Below, one piece after another: positions 9,407 through 21,199 of a stretch of DNA of 62,000 bases (position 1 is its first letter; each line of letters opens with the position of its first letter). The DNA is from Phoronis australis (Eukaryota; Phoronida; Phoronidae). The notes under the pieces were generated by a model. The model worked only from the letters and a program-made list of their open reading frames with translations. It was not told the DNA's origin and did no database searches. The translations under genes were made by a program, and so were the position numbers. The stretch spans positions 271,748-333,747 of the forward strand of contig NMRA01000282.1 of the NCBI GenBank assembly GCA_002633005.1. Direction: 5' to 3'.

Positions 9407-10411
9407 AAACAAAATAGGGTTAACTGGAGTTTATTTAGTCTGGTTACCTAGTAGTTAGGACAGTCTTTGTTACCTCACTGTCCTTTGTTTTGGAAGTGTT
9501 TAGTGCTGCCTCCAGCGACAGTGTATGCAGTTGTGTCAGCCATATTAGTTTGTGATCGGGCTGTTCTCGAAGTCTTGGAGAAAAGTGTAATGTAAAAATA
9601 GACTGCAAATCTTTGTTTTATTCTTTATGGTTATTATCGGACCAAAAATTGCTACTTTGGACCAAAAGAGTTACATAAAGTAAGCAACAGCAATGAGCTG
9701 GCATACGAACAGTATGTGTTTCACAGTCAGACTCGCGCGATGATCATGACCAGAATTTGATTAAACCATCTCCATTCATTGATACTTACCTTGATAAGAG
9801 CCCTGACATCAACTCTTATCTGGCAGCTGATGAAATGCTTCTTGAGTCAGTTTTAGATTCATCAGAAATGTTGAATTCTAGGTCTGCCTCGACATGGAAT
9901 ATTATTGGAATCCAACACGTCTGAGCAAAAAGGGAGGTTGCGAAAGAAAGTGAGATTAGGACAGATCTCCCGCCATTGTTTGACCGGTGTTGGCCTGACA
10001 GAGTATTTTCGCTCAAAGCACTTAAGAGATACGGTCTTGTGCACAAGGGTGGTCGAGAACTTAGAAATTGACAATCTGATGTCTGAAAAGGCAAAAAACA
10101 TGCCAAAATTCAGATGCAGACGTTGATGGTACTGAGCTTCTCGAAAACTTGGAGAATAATATCAGCTCCTAGGTGTATGGCATGGTTCTTTCCAAATACC
10201 CATTAAAGAGGAAACCAGCAAAGCAACAAGATGTTATTTGTCTTATAAATATGGTAGGGTTTTGGTGTCATGGAGTCCATTCTTAAATCGGAACTGCTGA
10301 CAAATAAAAAGTTTCCCTAAAGTAGTGAGACCATACACATATACAGATTTCACACAGAACACTTTTACCAGCCTTTTTAGTTACAATATTCATGGTCAAA
10401 TTTCACGCCGT
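9407..10411. other. Gap with one acidic open stretch of unknown origin
   Basis: At about 9720-9930 one plus-strand frame reads DSDSRDDHDQNLIKPSPFID, followed by a further acidic stretch (SYLAADEMLLESVLDSSEM). It is intrinsically acidic and reminiscent of transposase N-termini, but no family is recognised. A different frame, 9905-10126, is basic (KGRLRKKVRLG). The rest holds nothing I can name. Confidence 0.3.
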
Positions 10412-10412
10412 A

Positions 10413-10471
10413 TTAAGGTATTTCAACTACGTCATTGAGTCACGTGATCAAATCGCCCTGGACGTGTAGAA
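10413..10471 (+). repeat. Left terminal inverted repeat of the ISL2EU-like element
   Basis: Matches the reverse complement of 17200-17260: 14 identical bases at the tip, a diverged middle that keeps GTCAT, then 12 identical bases (GGACGTGTAGAA). The conserved blocks are probably transposase contact sites. Confidence 0.85.
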
Positions 10472-10636
10472 GCCATTACGGACCATACTGAGTATTGAGA
10501 TTTCGCAGACGTGTTTTGAACATTTTCGTGCTTTATTCATCGAGACGTTTATTGTATATAGTGTTTTAGTTAGTTTCGTCACTGTAGTATTGTTATTTGC
10601 CATTTCGTGTTTTTGTGATTGTGCACCATCGTGACC

Positions 10637-13600
10637 ATGTCCCTTTCTTCGATGTCGTCCAGCGATCGGGATTACAGTGAGAAGATCAAGCTGATTGACA
10701 ATGTCAACCCCTACGAGATTGAACAGCACGACTTTGTGTCGTTGGATGCTGTCAGGGACCCCCCGAATTTTGCAAATGGTGACATATAATTATCTCATTA
10801 ACTCACCAAGTCCAGTGTTCACTGGAAAGACGCTGAAGTCTTACAAGAGCTTAGACGCATACAAATACTTGTTAGCTGGCTACGTCAGAAACTTACTGTG
10901 TTACAGAACAAAGTCGGGGCACCTAATAATGAAGTGTGAGGTGAGTTTGTCACATAAATGTTATGGTGCAATGATGTAGAGGTGGTAGACTGCCACATAC
11001 TCTGCACTCAATCTCAGAATAGGCACCCGCCTGGAGTCGGTGAACCGACAGATCACTGCCCTAAGCACTCTACCTTAACTGTTCATGACACAAATCCAAA
11101 TCAGCTGTTTTCTGAATATTTTTGTATAAATACCATTAGCGTCAAAGACCGGATCAGAGTTGGGGGGGATGGAGTGATTAATTAGTGGTTCCTATAGACT
11201 GATACGTGGGTCTATGGTTACAGGTAGTTTGAGAACTAGTTGATATTCCTGCTGATTAATGGACGTTATTCAGTTAGAGTAACTGGTTATCAAATCAAGG
11301 ACCGCTTATCTGACTATTACCTGTAGCAGCATTCCCCATGTCACTGACGAACATCATGATTATTTAACTCGTGCCTTTGCTTGCGCTTGAATAAATATGA
11401 ATTGCATTCATAAATATATGACTACAGTGCAGAGCAAAACAACCATTTTAGTATTTAAGTGTTAAGTGTTAGGGTTTTTTTCTTCCCTGATCAGTGGCTA
11501 CCTTTTCTGCCATGACTAAATGTACCGTCATGTAGTTTGTTGATGAATTCTATATACATCATTAATTCCACTTTTTCGCATTAAACTGATCTAAGTACAT
11601 GGTGTGATGTTACAGGTAAACCACTCTCAGGCTTTGGGTGATGCAGCTCTACAACCATGGGTTGCTGTCCAGATGGAAGGCACTGCACGTGTAAGGCTGG
11701 TCTTGGAGAAAGCTGCTCACATATTGGGGCCACTTTATTTGCCCTGGAAGCTGCAGTGAAGCAACGCCAAGGAGTAACAAGTACATCACTACCATGTATG
11801 TGGAGAAAGCCCTCTGACAAGCCTGTCAGTTACTTACCAGGAAGTGACATCGACTTCAGCACTCCGCAGCAGAAACGAAAACAGGGTGGAAAGAGTGATA
11901 GTCAGAAGTCGAGAACATCAGAGAGTATACCCTCACCAACCAAGCAGGAAATGGAATCGTATTATAGCCAGCTATTCGCTGCTGGCTGTCGTAGCGCAGC
12001 GCTGTCTCTGGTGGGTGATTACTGTGGTCACTTCATGCCAAGAGCAATACTTATTCATGAACAACTACCATGTGCCCTCCCAGAACTGTTCTATGACGTG
12101 CAATTTGAACACTTGCCATATCATAAGCTTCTGCAGAAGTGCGAAGACCTCTATGCCGCTTTGACATACGATGCAACAAAGGTTGGTGTTCATATCAAAA
12201 TACTTTTTTAGTGTTTCACTTATTTTGTCAAACAGGCACCTAGGGTGAAATCTCAGCTCATGCATGCGTTATAAATGTGAGCTGAAACAAATGGAATTCC
12301 CACTCATCCAAAATAGTATGAGTATATCTTTGCAGTTTCAACCACACAAATTATTTAACCGAAATGTTATTTGACGGTTGCTGAACTTGCTCTTTCAGGC
12401 CGCTGTATTGGAGGAGACGAGAGAACAAGCAGGTGCGGCTCTCTGGTTTAAGCACCATGCAGGATGAATAACGGCATCTGAATTTAAAGCATTCGCCCAC
12501 ACTAATCCGAACTGCCCCGCACCTTTGTTAGTAAAAGCAGCTTGTCATCCAGAAAAGAAGCTTTCATCAAAGGCTACAAGGTTTGCGAAAAATCCCTACT
12601 TCTAGTATTTAACTATTTTAAGTAAGAGATGTTTCATGAATGACTCCTCTACCCTATACCATCCCTAATTAACCACCAATGGCACACTCTAACTTTTGCA
12701 GGAACTGTGTCGATGATGTGCGCAGCATATTTTTTCCCCGAGTACGCAGCATACATTTGGTGTACTCTACGTATTCCTGGTGTGAAACTCCTTTAAGTCA
12801 CTCACTCACTCACTGGCAGAAGTTAAAATTTACAGTGTAATGGATTTTGAATTTAAGGTACAATGGGAAATAAAACGTTTTGATGTTGTGCTTACTAACA
12901 ATAAAAATCATTGGTTCTCTCGGAGTAACAATTGCTGCTTCCGGGCTATTGTGGGTGCATCTTTTTGTGTGCTCACTTTTATGTAGCATACGCAATGACT
13001 GACTTGCCAATGAACAGGCTCTTGGTCATTGGGTTTGCTCAGTGGAAATGGCTTCAGACATGACAAGATGCAGGACACATCAAGCTAATCAGGTATTTTT
13101 ATTTTTAAGTGGAAAAACAAAAACTGGACTGCTAATATCTGTATTTCCTAGTTTTGTGTTGCTTCATAATTGTATGTGAGGACATAACTTTTTCATATGG
13201 GGTTGCGAGCACGAGGTCACAGCCAGGTCATCATACGAGGCCATAGCTTCGAAACAGCATGAGGGGCTTCAAGTCAGGGACTGGTTTTGTGATAAATCCG
13301 GACTATCCCTTTATGGGAGCTTCACCGGATGGCATTGTGTCCTGTTCCTGCTGTGGAACAGGTGTTATTGAAGTAAAGTGCCCCTACTGCGCAAGGGACA
13401 AAACAGTTACAGAGACTGCTGAGCAGTTCAGAGACTTTTGCCTAAATGTTGAGGATGGTGTGACACTCGGTTTAAAGAAAAATCATCCATACTTTTATCA
13501 GTGACAGTGCCAGCTCTTTTCCTGTAATGCACTGTACTGTGACTTCGTGACATGGAGCGAGAAGAGCATTGTGATACAACGAATTTATCCAGACCAAGGG

Positions 13601-13955
13601 TTATTCAATGAGAATGTTAAAAAAGCTGAACATGTATTTAAAACGGGCATTATGCCAGAGCTGGTCGGCAAATGGTTTTCCAAAAATCCAGTCCAGCCTC
13701 AAGAGGTTGCTGCCATGCCATTGTCATCAAATGTGTATTGCTATTGTCGTAATGTGGAATATGGGGAAATGATCATCTGTTCAGATGAGTCTTGTCAAAT
13801 CAAGAAATTCCATGTTGCCTGTTTAAGACTGAAACGCATGCCTTCACGTAAATGGTGGTGTCCTGACTGAAGAAAGGTGAAACGTAGCGCAAAGAAAGCT
13901 GCTGACAAATTTAGTGACCCAGATCTTGGTGCGGTACTTGAATTGTTAGATCAAC
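10637..13955 (+). pseudogene. SWIM-YqaJ-PHD protein of the ISL2EU-like element
   Basis: Four exons are visible: 10637-10940, 11616-12181, 12399-12580 and about 13203-13955. Domains in order: an N-terminal segment (SPSPVFTGKTLKSYKSLDAY); a SWIM zinc finger (CTCKAGLGESCSH, about 11684-11722); a helical linker; a YqaJ-type PD-(D/E)xK nuclease core with GASPDG (Asp) and EVKCP (Glu, Lys) at 13316-13385; and a C-terminal PHD finger (13733-13867). YqaJ proteins are lambda-exonuclease-like recombination nucleases, and the protein would act in the nucleus with the transposase. It is dead: frameshifts near 10788, 11675 and 13258, and TGA stops at 12465, 13502 and 13868. The last stop replaces the eighth PHD zinc ligand. 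The acceptor of exon 4 is also not obvious. Reading continues past the last stop to a donor at 13955. Confidence 0.85.
10975..11095 (-). repeat. Possible tRNA-derived SINE fragment in intron 1
   Basis: On the minus strand GGTAGAGTGCTTAGGGCAG resembles a polymerase III A box, and GGTTCACCGACTCC, 12 bases later, resembles a B box with a small insertion. There is no clear cloverleaf and no tail. It lies in the first intron of the SWIM-YqaJ pseudogene. A weak call. Confidence 0.25.
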
Positions 13956-14400
13956 GTACGTGACATTTGTTCCTGATGCATCTCATTGAGTTCCATTTTT
14001 GTGCACCCACACATTTATATATGGATGCATATTGTAGTCATTTTTGTATGGGCATCAGCAGCTTTTATCTCCTAAACTGCTAGCTAGGTTTTAATGAGAT
14101 TTGGTATATTTGTTCCTATGAAGCTGGCAAGGGACGACAACGACTATCAGGCTGATCTGGCTATCGCTGTCCCCCCTAGTGGCAACTTCGTTTTTTATGG
14201 TTACCTTTGTAATTTCATAATTCTTGGATATTCATTAAATTTTGGACAATAAGTTTCCATTTTGAAGGTGACGACAATTACATTTTTAAAATATCTGAAA
14301 CTTTTGCAGTGCCTAGTGGCTGTTGTGCGTTGTTGTGTCTATCTTTTTATCTGCCACAGTGCCTGAAGGATCATATCTGATGTGGAGGCCCCAGTTGATC
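13956..14400 (-). repeat. Degenerate pearl/HINE-like repeat copy
   Basis: Reversed relative to the array at 37.2-38.4 kb. The reverse complement of 14175-14215 reads AAAGGTAACCATAAAAAACG, then TTGCCACTAGGGGGGAC, the same block found at 38150-38185. The stretch GTGCACCCACACATTTATAT near 14010 corresponds to the palindromic end of that array. A second CTAGTGG block is at 14313. No coding content. Confidence 0.55.
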
Positions 14401-14941
14401 ATACATTTATTCTACGTTGAAATCTGTACATTGGAGTTATTTAGCACTTTTTATTGGAGTGCGGCATTCTAGTTTCCGATGGAAATAGCATCTGTCAATA
14501 TTGGGATGGATTTTATGCAACCAACTGTCCAAGTTTCACATGAATAACATCCCTTGGAAGCACATTGTTTGCTTTGCTATTGTGGCCTTATTTCGAGTTG
14601 CTGTTGTTAATGACTCACAGAGCACGTGACTCTACGGTTTCAATCCATGATAAAGGGTTCTAATGATCTCATTTGCTTCATTACGGTTCCATTTTAGATA
14701 AACCATGTGTGATCAGACCATCGGTTGTGAAACGAATAATAATGCAGGGATCAGAATTATACCACATCTATCTGAACTATATATGTATATATATTTATAT
14801 ACTTTAATTACTTTCTTAAATAGATGAGCTCAACAGCTTGACATACTTGAGGAATGACAGTATACACTGGTATTTACACAGACATGCACTTTACTTGCAA
14901 CCTCAGTCATCTACCATGATACTAGTAGCGTGTTGTCATTG
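14401..14941. other. Transposon interior between convergent genes, no further gene seen
   Basis: AT-rich with a TATATA run at about 14776-14805. Nothing else is supported. Confidence 0.35.
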
Positions 14942-17144
14942 TCAGTCAAAAGGTACAATAGATGGACATGTGTTAGTTAGAGCACAGGCCACCTGTACAG
15001 CTTTGTCAAGTGTTGTGAGACTTGTTATTTCATCCGACTGTAACAGAGTTATTGGTGCGATTGACTGCAACATTGTATACTTCTGCCGGACCACACCAAT
15101 AACTCTTTCTACATGAATTCGAACTGAAGCAATTTCACGAGATTTCTCTACTTCGTACCTGGTTAGCTGGGCTTTTCTCTAGTAAATGCTGGGATCTCCA
15201 ATGACCACCATATAATCCCACTGACTCTCGAATGTCAAAACCTCTATCTGCTAAGACTACATCACCGGGACCGGGATTAATATTCGATAAAAAACCAGAG
15301 TTTTCTGTCAGGTGCATGTCACTGACACGGCCCCCCATCCCTTTGAAATGAAAATTATTGCACCCTGAGGAGCAATGCCAATTTAATACTTCATGGTATT
15401 GTGTGACTTGTAATTGGAATATGTGGTATTTCTGGCACCAAGGTCCTTTGACCGTTCAATGAATACTTCAAAGCAATCTATTACTACTACACATTTAGGA
15501 AATGTTTTCCTAAAACACACTGGGAGTGACTTTCGGAGACAGTGGCGTTCTGGCCAAAATATGTTTAGAGGGACAAGTCGACAGTGACAAACATCAATAA
15601 CACTAATAAATATGCGTGAAATTGTGGATGAACTTATGTTAAACCTGAACGCAAGATCCTGAATATTCAGATTAAGTCTTAGTCTCATCAAAGTGATGAC
15701 AAACTGCTGAAACTTTGTTACGGAGTCGAAGTTCCTCAAAAATTTTTTCACAACTGAAAAGTTAATCATTAACAACTGGTAGTTTGCTAAACCGGTACAA
15801 AACCGGACTTTTTCATCACAGTTCACAAAATCGTGTTCATCCAAACTCAAGTTTTTTTTCATTAAGTAACACGTTTTCTTGGCGCAAGCTCAAAACTTCA
15901 GCATTCAGGATTTCGTTTTGTCTGTGCAGATTCGAGATTTCGGCATTTGCAGAATTGACAACCTCCCAGTCACAAGGTACTGTGTTAACAGATTCTTGGT
16001 CATTTATTGTAGTCACTTCAGAGTAAGTAGTATCTTCGCCCTCGTCATTATTTCGAGATAGGTCCAACAGCTGTTTGCAACATCCCTTTCTCTTTTTCTG
16101 CTCGGCGACGCTAGTCTGAGTTGCATCTTCGTTCAAATGCAGAGAGTGCTTGTTTTCTTTTCTCAACTTGGGCTGCAGAAGTGTGAGCAAACACACTGGG
16201 CATGTAGTCGGGACAAAGCTTGTCATCTGACTTCTTTCTTAGAAAATAATGCACCAATGAAACTATTCCCACATACTACATGTGCTAATGTGTGTTTGCG
16301 AATTGCGGAAATTAATAAAAACATGACAATGCAAAAAACAGAGGCCAGCCTTTAAAAAACAGTAATGAATGTGCTTACTTTAGCAGCTGATTAGTTCCAA
16401 ACTGCTATCGATAAATTATTTCAGTAATGATTACATGTGCTGAGAATACACATGTGAATTACAAGAAGCATCCAAGAGAAAAATTTCAGGTCAATGTTTC
16501 TCTTTACTACTCCAGGGAACAATATTCCTGGGTACGCCTTTTTACAATTGCAACAACTCGCGAAAGTTTACCGCTTAATTACATGTTATGAGGTTTGTAA
16601 AATTCGGTACACTAACTAGTTTTCAGAAGTAAAGCAAATAAGTAAAATACACGGAGGAACAGAGAAGTGTCAACAAAGAAAGGCACGGACAAGTTTTAAA
16701 TCGTCTTTTAAGTTTAGGATTCCACATATTAACTTTTACGACATTAATCGGAACTTAAACCTGGGCTTGCCTTCAGTGATATGACAAATATGGCGCCCTA
16801 GCTTATAATCTAGTAGAAGCCTGGTCGGACAATGAGGAGTCTCGAAGAACCAAAGACAACGGCAGAAATATTAACTAATTATGCAAAACTGAGACAGGGT
16901 GGAAGCGGTGGAAGCTTCTAGTCACGATAAACTCATCGATTACAATAATATTATTTACCTGATTGAAATGTGCGCTACAGAGCCTAGAGTACGGTGTAGG
17001 AGTCCAGTTCTGACGACTCACTGCTGAAATCCACCTATTTCGTCGATCTGGCTCAGAATTTACACTAGGGAATCTATAAAACGACAAATTCTTGTCCCTG
17101 GACTGGTTGTTGCTGCAACCTACCGCCACACAATAAATAGGCAT
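14942..17144 (-). pseudogene. THAP-HTH-DDE transposase of the ISL2EU-like element
   Basis: Exon 1 (17144-16959) encodes a THAP domain: MPIYCVAVGC at the start, FYRFPSV and W in the middle, CSAHF near the end, giving the C2CH zinc ligands; the donor is CAG|GTAAAT. The next exon, at about 16213, holds a polar region and a coiled coil (SNLHRQNEILNAEVLSLRQE, 15945-15886). After a frameshift at an 8-T run (15852-15859) comes an HTH_Tnp_4-like helix pair (LNIQDLAFRFNISSSTISRI) and a DDE_Tnp_4 catalytic domain. Asp is in [12 protein letters not shown] (codon about 15478), Asp in VLADRGFD (about 15248) and Glu in RIHVERVIG (15107-15109). A TAA near 15380 and a frameshift at the G-run near 15335 break it further. 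The last open frame ends at 14942. Confidence 0.85.
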
Positions 17145-17199
17145 GACTAAAGAAATCGAGGAAAACAAACACAAGCGTGCAACAACAACGACAGCTGGA

Positions 17200-17260
17200 C
17201 GTTTCTACACGTCCAACATGGTGAACACACAAAGTGATGACATCACTTGAAATACCTTAA
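17200..17260 (-). repeat. Right terminal inverted repeat of the ISL2EU-like element
   Basis: Partner of 10413-10471. Next to its inner block the bases TGGACGTTTCTACACGTCCA form a small perfect-arm hairpin at 17196-17215. Confidence 0.85.
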
Positions 17261-17261
17261 T

Positions 17262-18650
17262 ATGGTCAAATTCATCGGCTATGCGCCGTACTTTATGAAT
17301 TGCGTGCCAGTACCTCTCAGATTTTCTACTTAGGGGTTAGAACGCCTGAATTATGAACATAGTAATTTCTACTATGCATACACCACAAGGCATGGGGATA
17401 TAATAATGTTGATCCATTGAAATCTATTTCTATGAGTATGTGGCAGCACCTCAATTGCCATATACTTCAGACCTGTTTCAAAAAGCTGAAGTCCAAATTC
17501 CTGACTAATACAATGCAGAAAGCAAAGCAGCTATTATTTAACTGAAGTATGCAAAGAGTTGGCTTCTAAGAAGGAAACTGGCAGTTCAGGAAGAGTCCTC
17601 ATTTCCATCTGATGGCATGGCTACAACTAATGTGAGAGCTAGTCTTTGAAGGAATGCATTTGTCCTAGCTGGAAATGGGCCAAAATTCAATAACACCAAG
17701 TACACTCAGGAACAGCTTAATTAAGCAATTACACGAAGAAAATGGTGGGAGGGTAAGAGGTACATTGCCTGGTGGTGTCAAGGGCTGATCAACAAAGAAG
17801 TATTATGTCTTGTTTTACAAAAAAAGCAAGAGTCACCCAAGTCGTAAAGCAGACATTCAGGCGAAGGTGTCCAATAGTTGACTTAGAATTCATAAGATAT
17901 CCTATGTCAAAAAGAAAGCATTCACATAAAAATCTCAAACCCAGAGAAAGACATTGCACAGTGAATGTTGCCATGTTTAATGCTATTCAGGATCGTGAAA
18001 AGCATCAAAATCTTAGTAGCATGATGTTTGAGTGGAAAACATTGTCACCTCAAAAAAGGCCACCTGAAAAAAATATATGAAATTTTCTGGTGGCGACTCC
18101 TGAGTGGAGATTGCTTTAAGGACAGTTGACATACTACATCATTACTGGAGGCAGGGGAGTTTGCAAAGTGTTTAAAGATGAGGAGGGGGGTTGGCTCTGG
18201 TGAGGTAATTAAAGACTGAACAGGAAAGTGGGTAGTCAGACGGTGAAGACAAGCTGGGTAAAAGTAACCTAGTTTATTTGACTGAACTAGACTCCATGCA
18301 TAGATATTTTACTCCATTACATGTATATATTTAAGTATTGTGTGGTTTGTATATTTTATCTAGTTCTCCATTGAGGATGTCTTATAATAAATAGATATTT
18401 TCCATCATCTTTAAGTTATTACATAAATTTTCTCCATTTCAGCTTTGTCACTCACCCACTATTGGCATGTGTTTATGACAGGATTTCAGGGGTTAATTAG
18501 CTTAGGTGTTTATTGTACATGTTTAGTTTAAAGTTATTAAAAAGTTCCCACCATGACATTGTCTACCAAAAATGAATTTTATTAATACATCTTAAGAGAT
18601 TTAATAGTTTTTAGTATACCTACTGCTTAGAAAAAGCCAAAAATTTAAAA
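17262..18650. other. Gap with an unrecognised basic ORF
   Basis: Plus-strand 17772-18080 is open for 102 codons, starting at GTG, and reads IMSCFTKKARVTQVVKQTFR, then basic blocks (SKRKHSHKNLKPRERH). The region 17440-17770 contains several open snippets broken by stops, so this could be an old retroposed or transposon gene. No family recognised. The remainder shows nothing. Confidence 0.3.
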
Positions 18651-18745
18651 AAAAAATTCTGTTCTACGTAACGGGTGGATCGTCTCCGCCATTGTTGAAC
18701 TAAGGAGTCGAGAGGAAAGCTCGTGGGTAGCTGCCTTTTTCAGTC

Positions 18746-20473
18746 ATGAAAAGGTGCGTTTGTGGCGGCTGTAGCAACAGCAATTTGACTGAGAACATCT
18801 CCGTATTAAAATTCCCAAAAGATATCAAAGCTGCACAGAAATGGCACCAGTTTGTGCGCCGTACTCGGGTATGGAATATGACTGTTGAACATGCGATCCG
18901 ATCGGGAGCCACCATTTGCTCGTCACAGTTTAGTGAGTCGTGTTTCGACCCCACACAGAAGCGGTGATACGATGAAGGACTCACCACCTTGTAAGTGTAT
19001 TTTCAAATTTTATAAATAATGAACAAACTGCTCCTATTCTAGGGCGATTGAGGAGTGGCCCTCGACTCCGGCCCAGATCGAGTGCTACTACACGTAGCCT
19101 CGTAGGCTTATGCCATTACGGAGTTAAGCACTGCCTACCACGTTCATTCCATCATGACAATAGTGAATAGGAGTGACCCAGGTTTACTTTGTCCTTTGTC
19201 AGCGATTATAAAGTGTCAGTTTTGTTAAAATTGACCACCCCTTGGTTCAGTTGAGTTGGTTGTGGCTCAGTACCTTTCTGTATGAACACTGGATTATTAC
19301 TGCAGTATTCAGAGGAGGAAATCAAATGCCTGTAATTCTTTGAAGGCAAAATTTTACGCTGGTCTTCTTCAGTAAACAAGATGGCACCTACATTCTGCAG
19401 GTTGTGTACTTGCGATACTCAAACATTCAATGTAACAAGGAAGGCCATTACAATTCTTCATTAACCAGGGGTGTTGGTCGTAAATACACTGTCAATCATG
19501 CAAGCACTGTTATTTGTGTTCCATGATTCAACCCACTTATAGTTTTCTTCGTCAAAGCCTCATTCAAATCAGCAATTTTTTGCAGCGAGTCTCTTCATGA
19601 CATTTGTACTGTTTTATTGTTGGACAGATTAGACTGGAGAATCCTGTAACTTATCCTTTAGCACTGATGTGTGCCAATAGGATTTCCATATTCCAGTGTG
19701 ACAAGTGAACACAGCATGCACTGGATTCTAATTTAGATTTTCTTTACCATGCCTCTAAGTAATTCTCGGATGCCTTTTATTGTGTAATGGGTGTGGATGT
19801 GTTCGACTCGATCAGTCCATGTGTCATGTGGGTTCTTACAATGTCATTGCAGAGTCCTTCAAACATGTAACTTGTAAGTCCATACACTGTAGCAAATGCA
19901 TAGGCGTATACATGAATTATACTGGAAGAAAATCTTGACTATGTTGTACTGGATGCAGTGTGAGTTAACTAAGTTCTTCATATTTGTTTTGCAGTCGTCT
20001 TCGCTTACTTCCTGGCAGTGTGCCATCAGTTTTACCTGTATCTAGTAAACTAAGCACATTGCCGTCTCAGCGAGTGGTTGTGAGTACAAAACGCAAAGCT
20101 GAACGGGCTGTGGTGACAAAAAAGGTTCAAACTGCAAGGGTAAGTTCATTGCCATGAGTTTTATAAATTTGTGATTGCCTTGTGAGATTTCATATCGAGT
20201 TAATTCCGTTTTGACATCGTATTGCTCTGTCAAAGTGCTATTTTTATACTATTTCAAACCGTCTAGGTTTGGTAAATATTCTCAATTTGCACTTGTCTAG
20301 ATTCGTGAAGAAGTACGTTCGCTTGCCAAGCAGCATCAACCCAAGAACCCGAAAGCTCCTCACACTGTGTCTCGTGCTCCATCGCCTTCACCACCTAAAC
20401 TTATGTGTTCCTGTGAAACAGAACTCATCGTAAAGCCTATCAAACAAGATGCTGAAACACAAACGAAAATTAC
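18746..20473 (+). pseudogene. THAP-domain gene, three phase-consistent exons
   Basis: Exon 1, 18746-18990, encodes a THAP domain: MKRCVCGGCSNSN, ISVLKFPKD, W, then ICSSQF and a basic end. The last zinc ligand, normally His in C-x2-H, is Gln. A TGA at 18965 stops the frame before the donor (ACCTT|GTAAGT). Exon 2, 19995-20139, continues in the right phase with RLRLLPGSVPSVLPV, the segment that follows many THAP domains in transposases. Exon 3, 20301-20473, has a polar part (SRAPSPSPPKLMCSCE, KPIKQDAETQTK). All junctions have GT/AG and matching phases, so this was a real gene, but the nonsense codon and the lost ligand indicate decay. It is probably transposon-derived. Confidence 0.7.
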
Positions 20474-21199
20474 TGGTAATTTGTTTGAATTATCATGGGA
20501 ATGCATTTCACGAATACTTGGTTATTGAGTTGAGTATACTTAATTTATGGGCTGAAGTGGTTTGACTATGGACAGAAGAAAGGCGCATTTTGTATTTCTC
20601 CATAATAGCATTATCTTGTCAGGGACGACCTTCATCAGTACACTGCTACTGTGCTTTATTTTGTTTTGTATATGTATATTGCTTTGAGGTGCTTTAAAAA
20701 AAAATAACGTGTTTTAATGTATTGAACATGGCTTATGTTGGAACATCACACCTCGTATGAAAACTTCAGATACCATGCTTTATCCACTGTTATAGAAAAG
20801 GTTGTTAGGGTTTGTTTTTAAAATTATCCACTTTTGTGTGAAGGTTTATCCCAAAATAGGAATTTTGTGATTTGCGTAACTTTTTAATTTTCATGAATTG
20901 AAAATGATTAAAAACTGTAACAGCATTTTTGATATCTCATTTAGAAAATTTATCTCAAATGAAATTTGATCATGCATGTTATGGTTACCGTAATTGATAC
21001 CATTGTTTTGCTATCATTGTACCTTTCCTTTTTCCTGAATTTTACGAATACATGGTCACGTGACCCACTTATATCAGATTAGTAAAAAGTCAAAAATGCT
21101 GCAAATTGTACAGGATTTCTACTTTCAGAAAGTGTTTGTAATTGACAAGCGCGTTAAAGAAACTTATTCATCAATGGTCCATATTTCTGCAGACCAACT

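Larger units (their letters stand above)
10412..17261. mobile_element. ISL2EU/IS4EU-type DNA transposon, decayed but end to end
   Basis: The ends are imperfect inverted repeats of about 60 bp: left 10413-10471, right 17200-17260. Both start TTAAGGTATTTCAA and share GGACGTGTAGAA about 46 bases in. They are flanked by TA, or equally by AT if the end is set one base in, a 2 bp target duplication. Between them lie two convergent genes: on the plus strand a SWIM-YqaJ-PHD protein (10637-13955), and on the minus strand a THAP-HTH-DDE transposase (17144-14942). From memory, ISL2EU elements carry this DDE family plus a YqaJ nuclease gene and make 2 bp duplications, so the assignment is strong. Both genes carry several disabling mutations, so this copy cannot move by itself. 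Confidence 0.85.

Noticed and set aside
10985-11080. tRNA gene on the minus strand
   Set aside because: A- and B-box-like words are present but no acceptor stem or anticodon arm can be paired; listed only as a weak SINE-like repeat.
12796-12816. CACT short tandem repeat
   Set aside because: Too short to be more than a simple microsatellite.
10412-17261. Classification of the 6.85 kb element as a P element or Harbinger because of the THAP domain or the DDE_4-like core
   Set aside because: The YqaJ partner gene, a 2 bp target duplication and the TAAGG termini fit ISL2EU/IS4EU better; Harbinger would need 3 bp and P elements 7-8 bp duplications.
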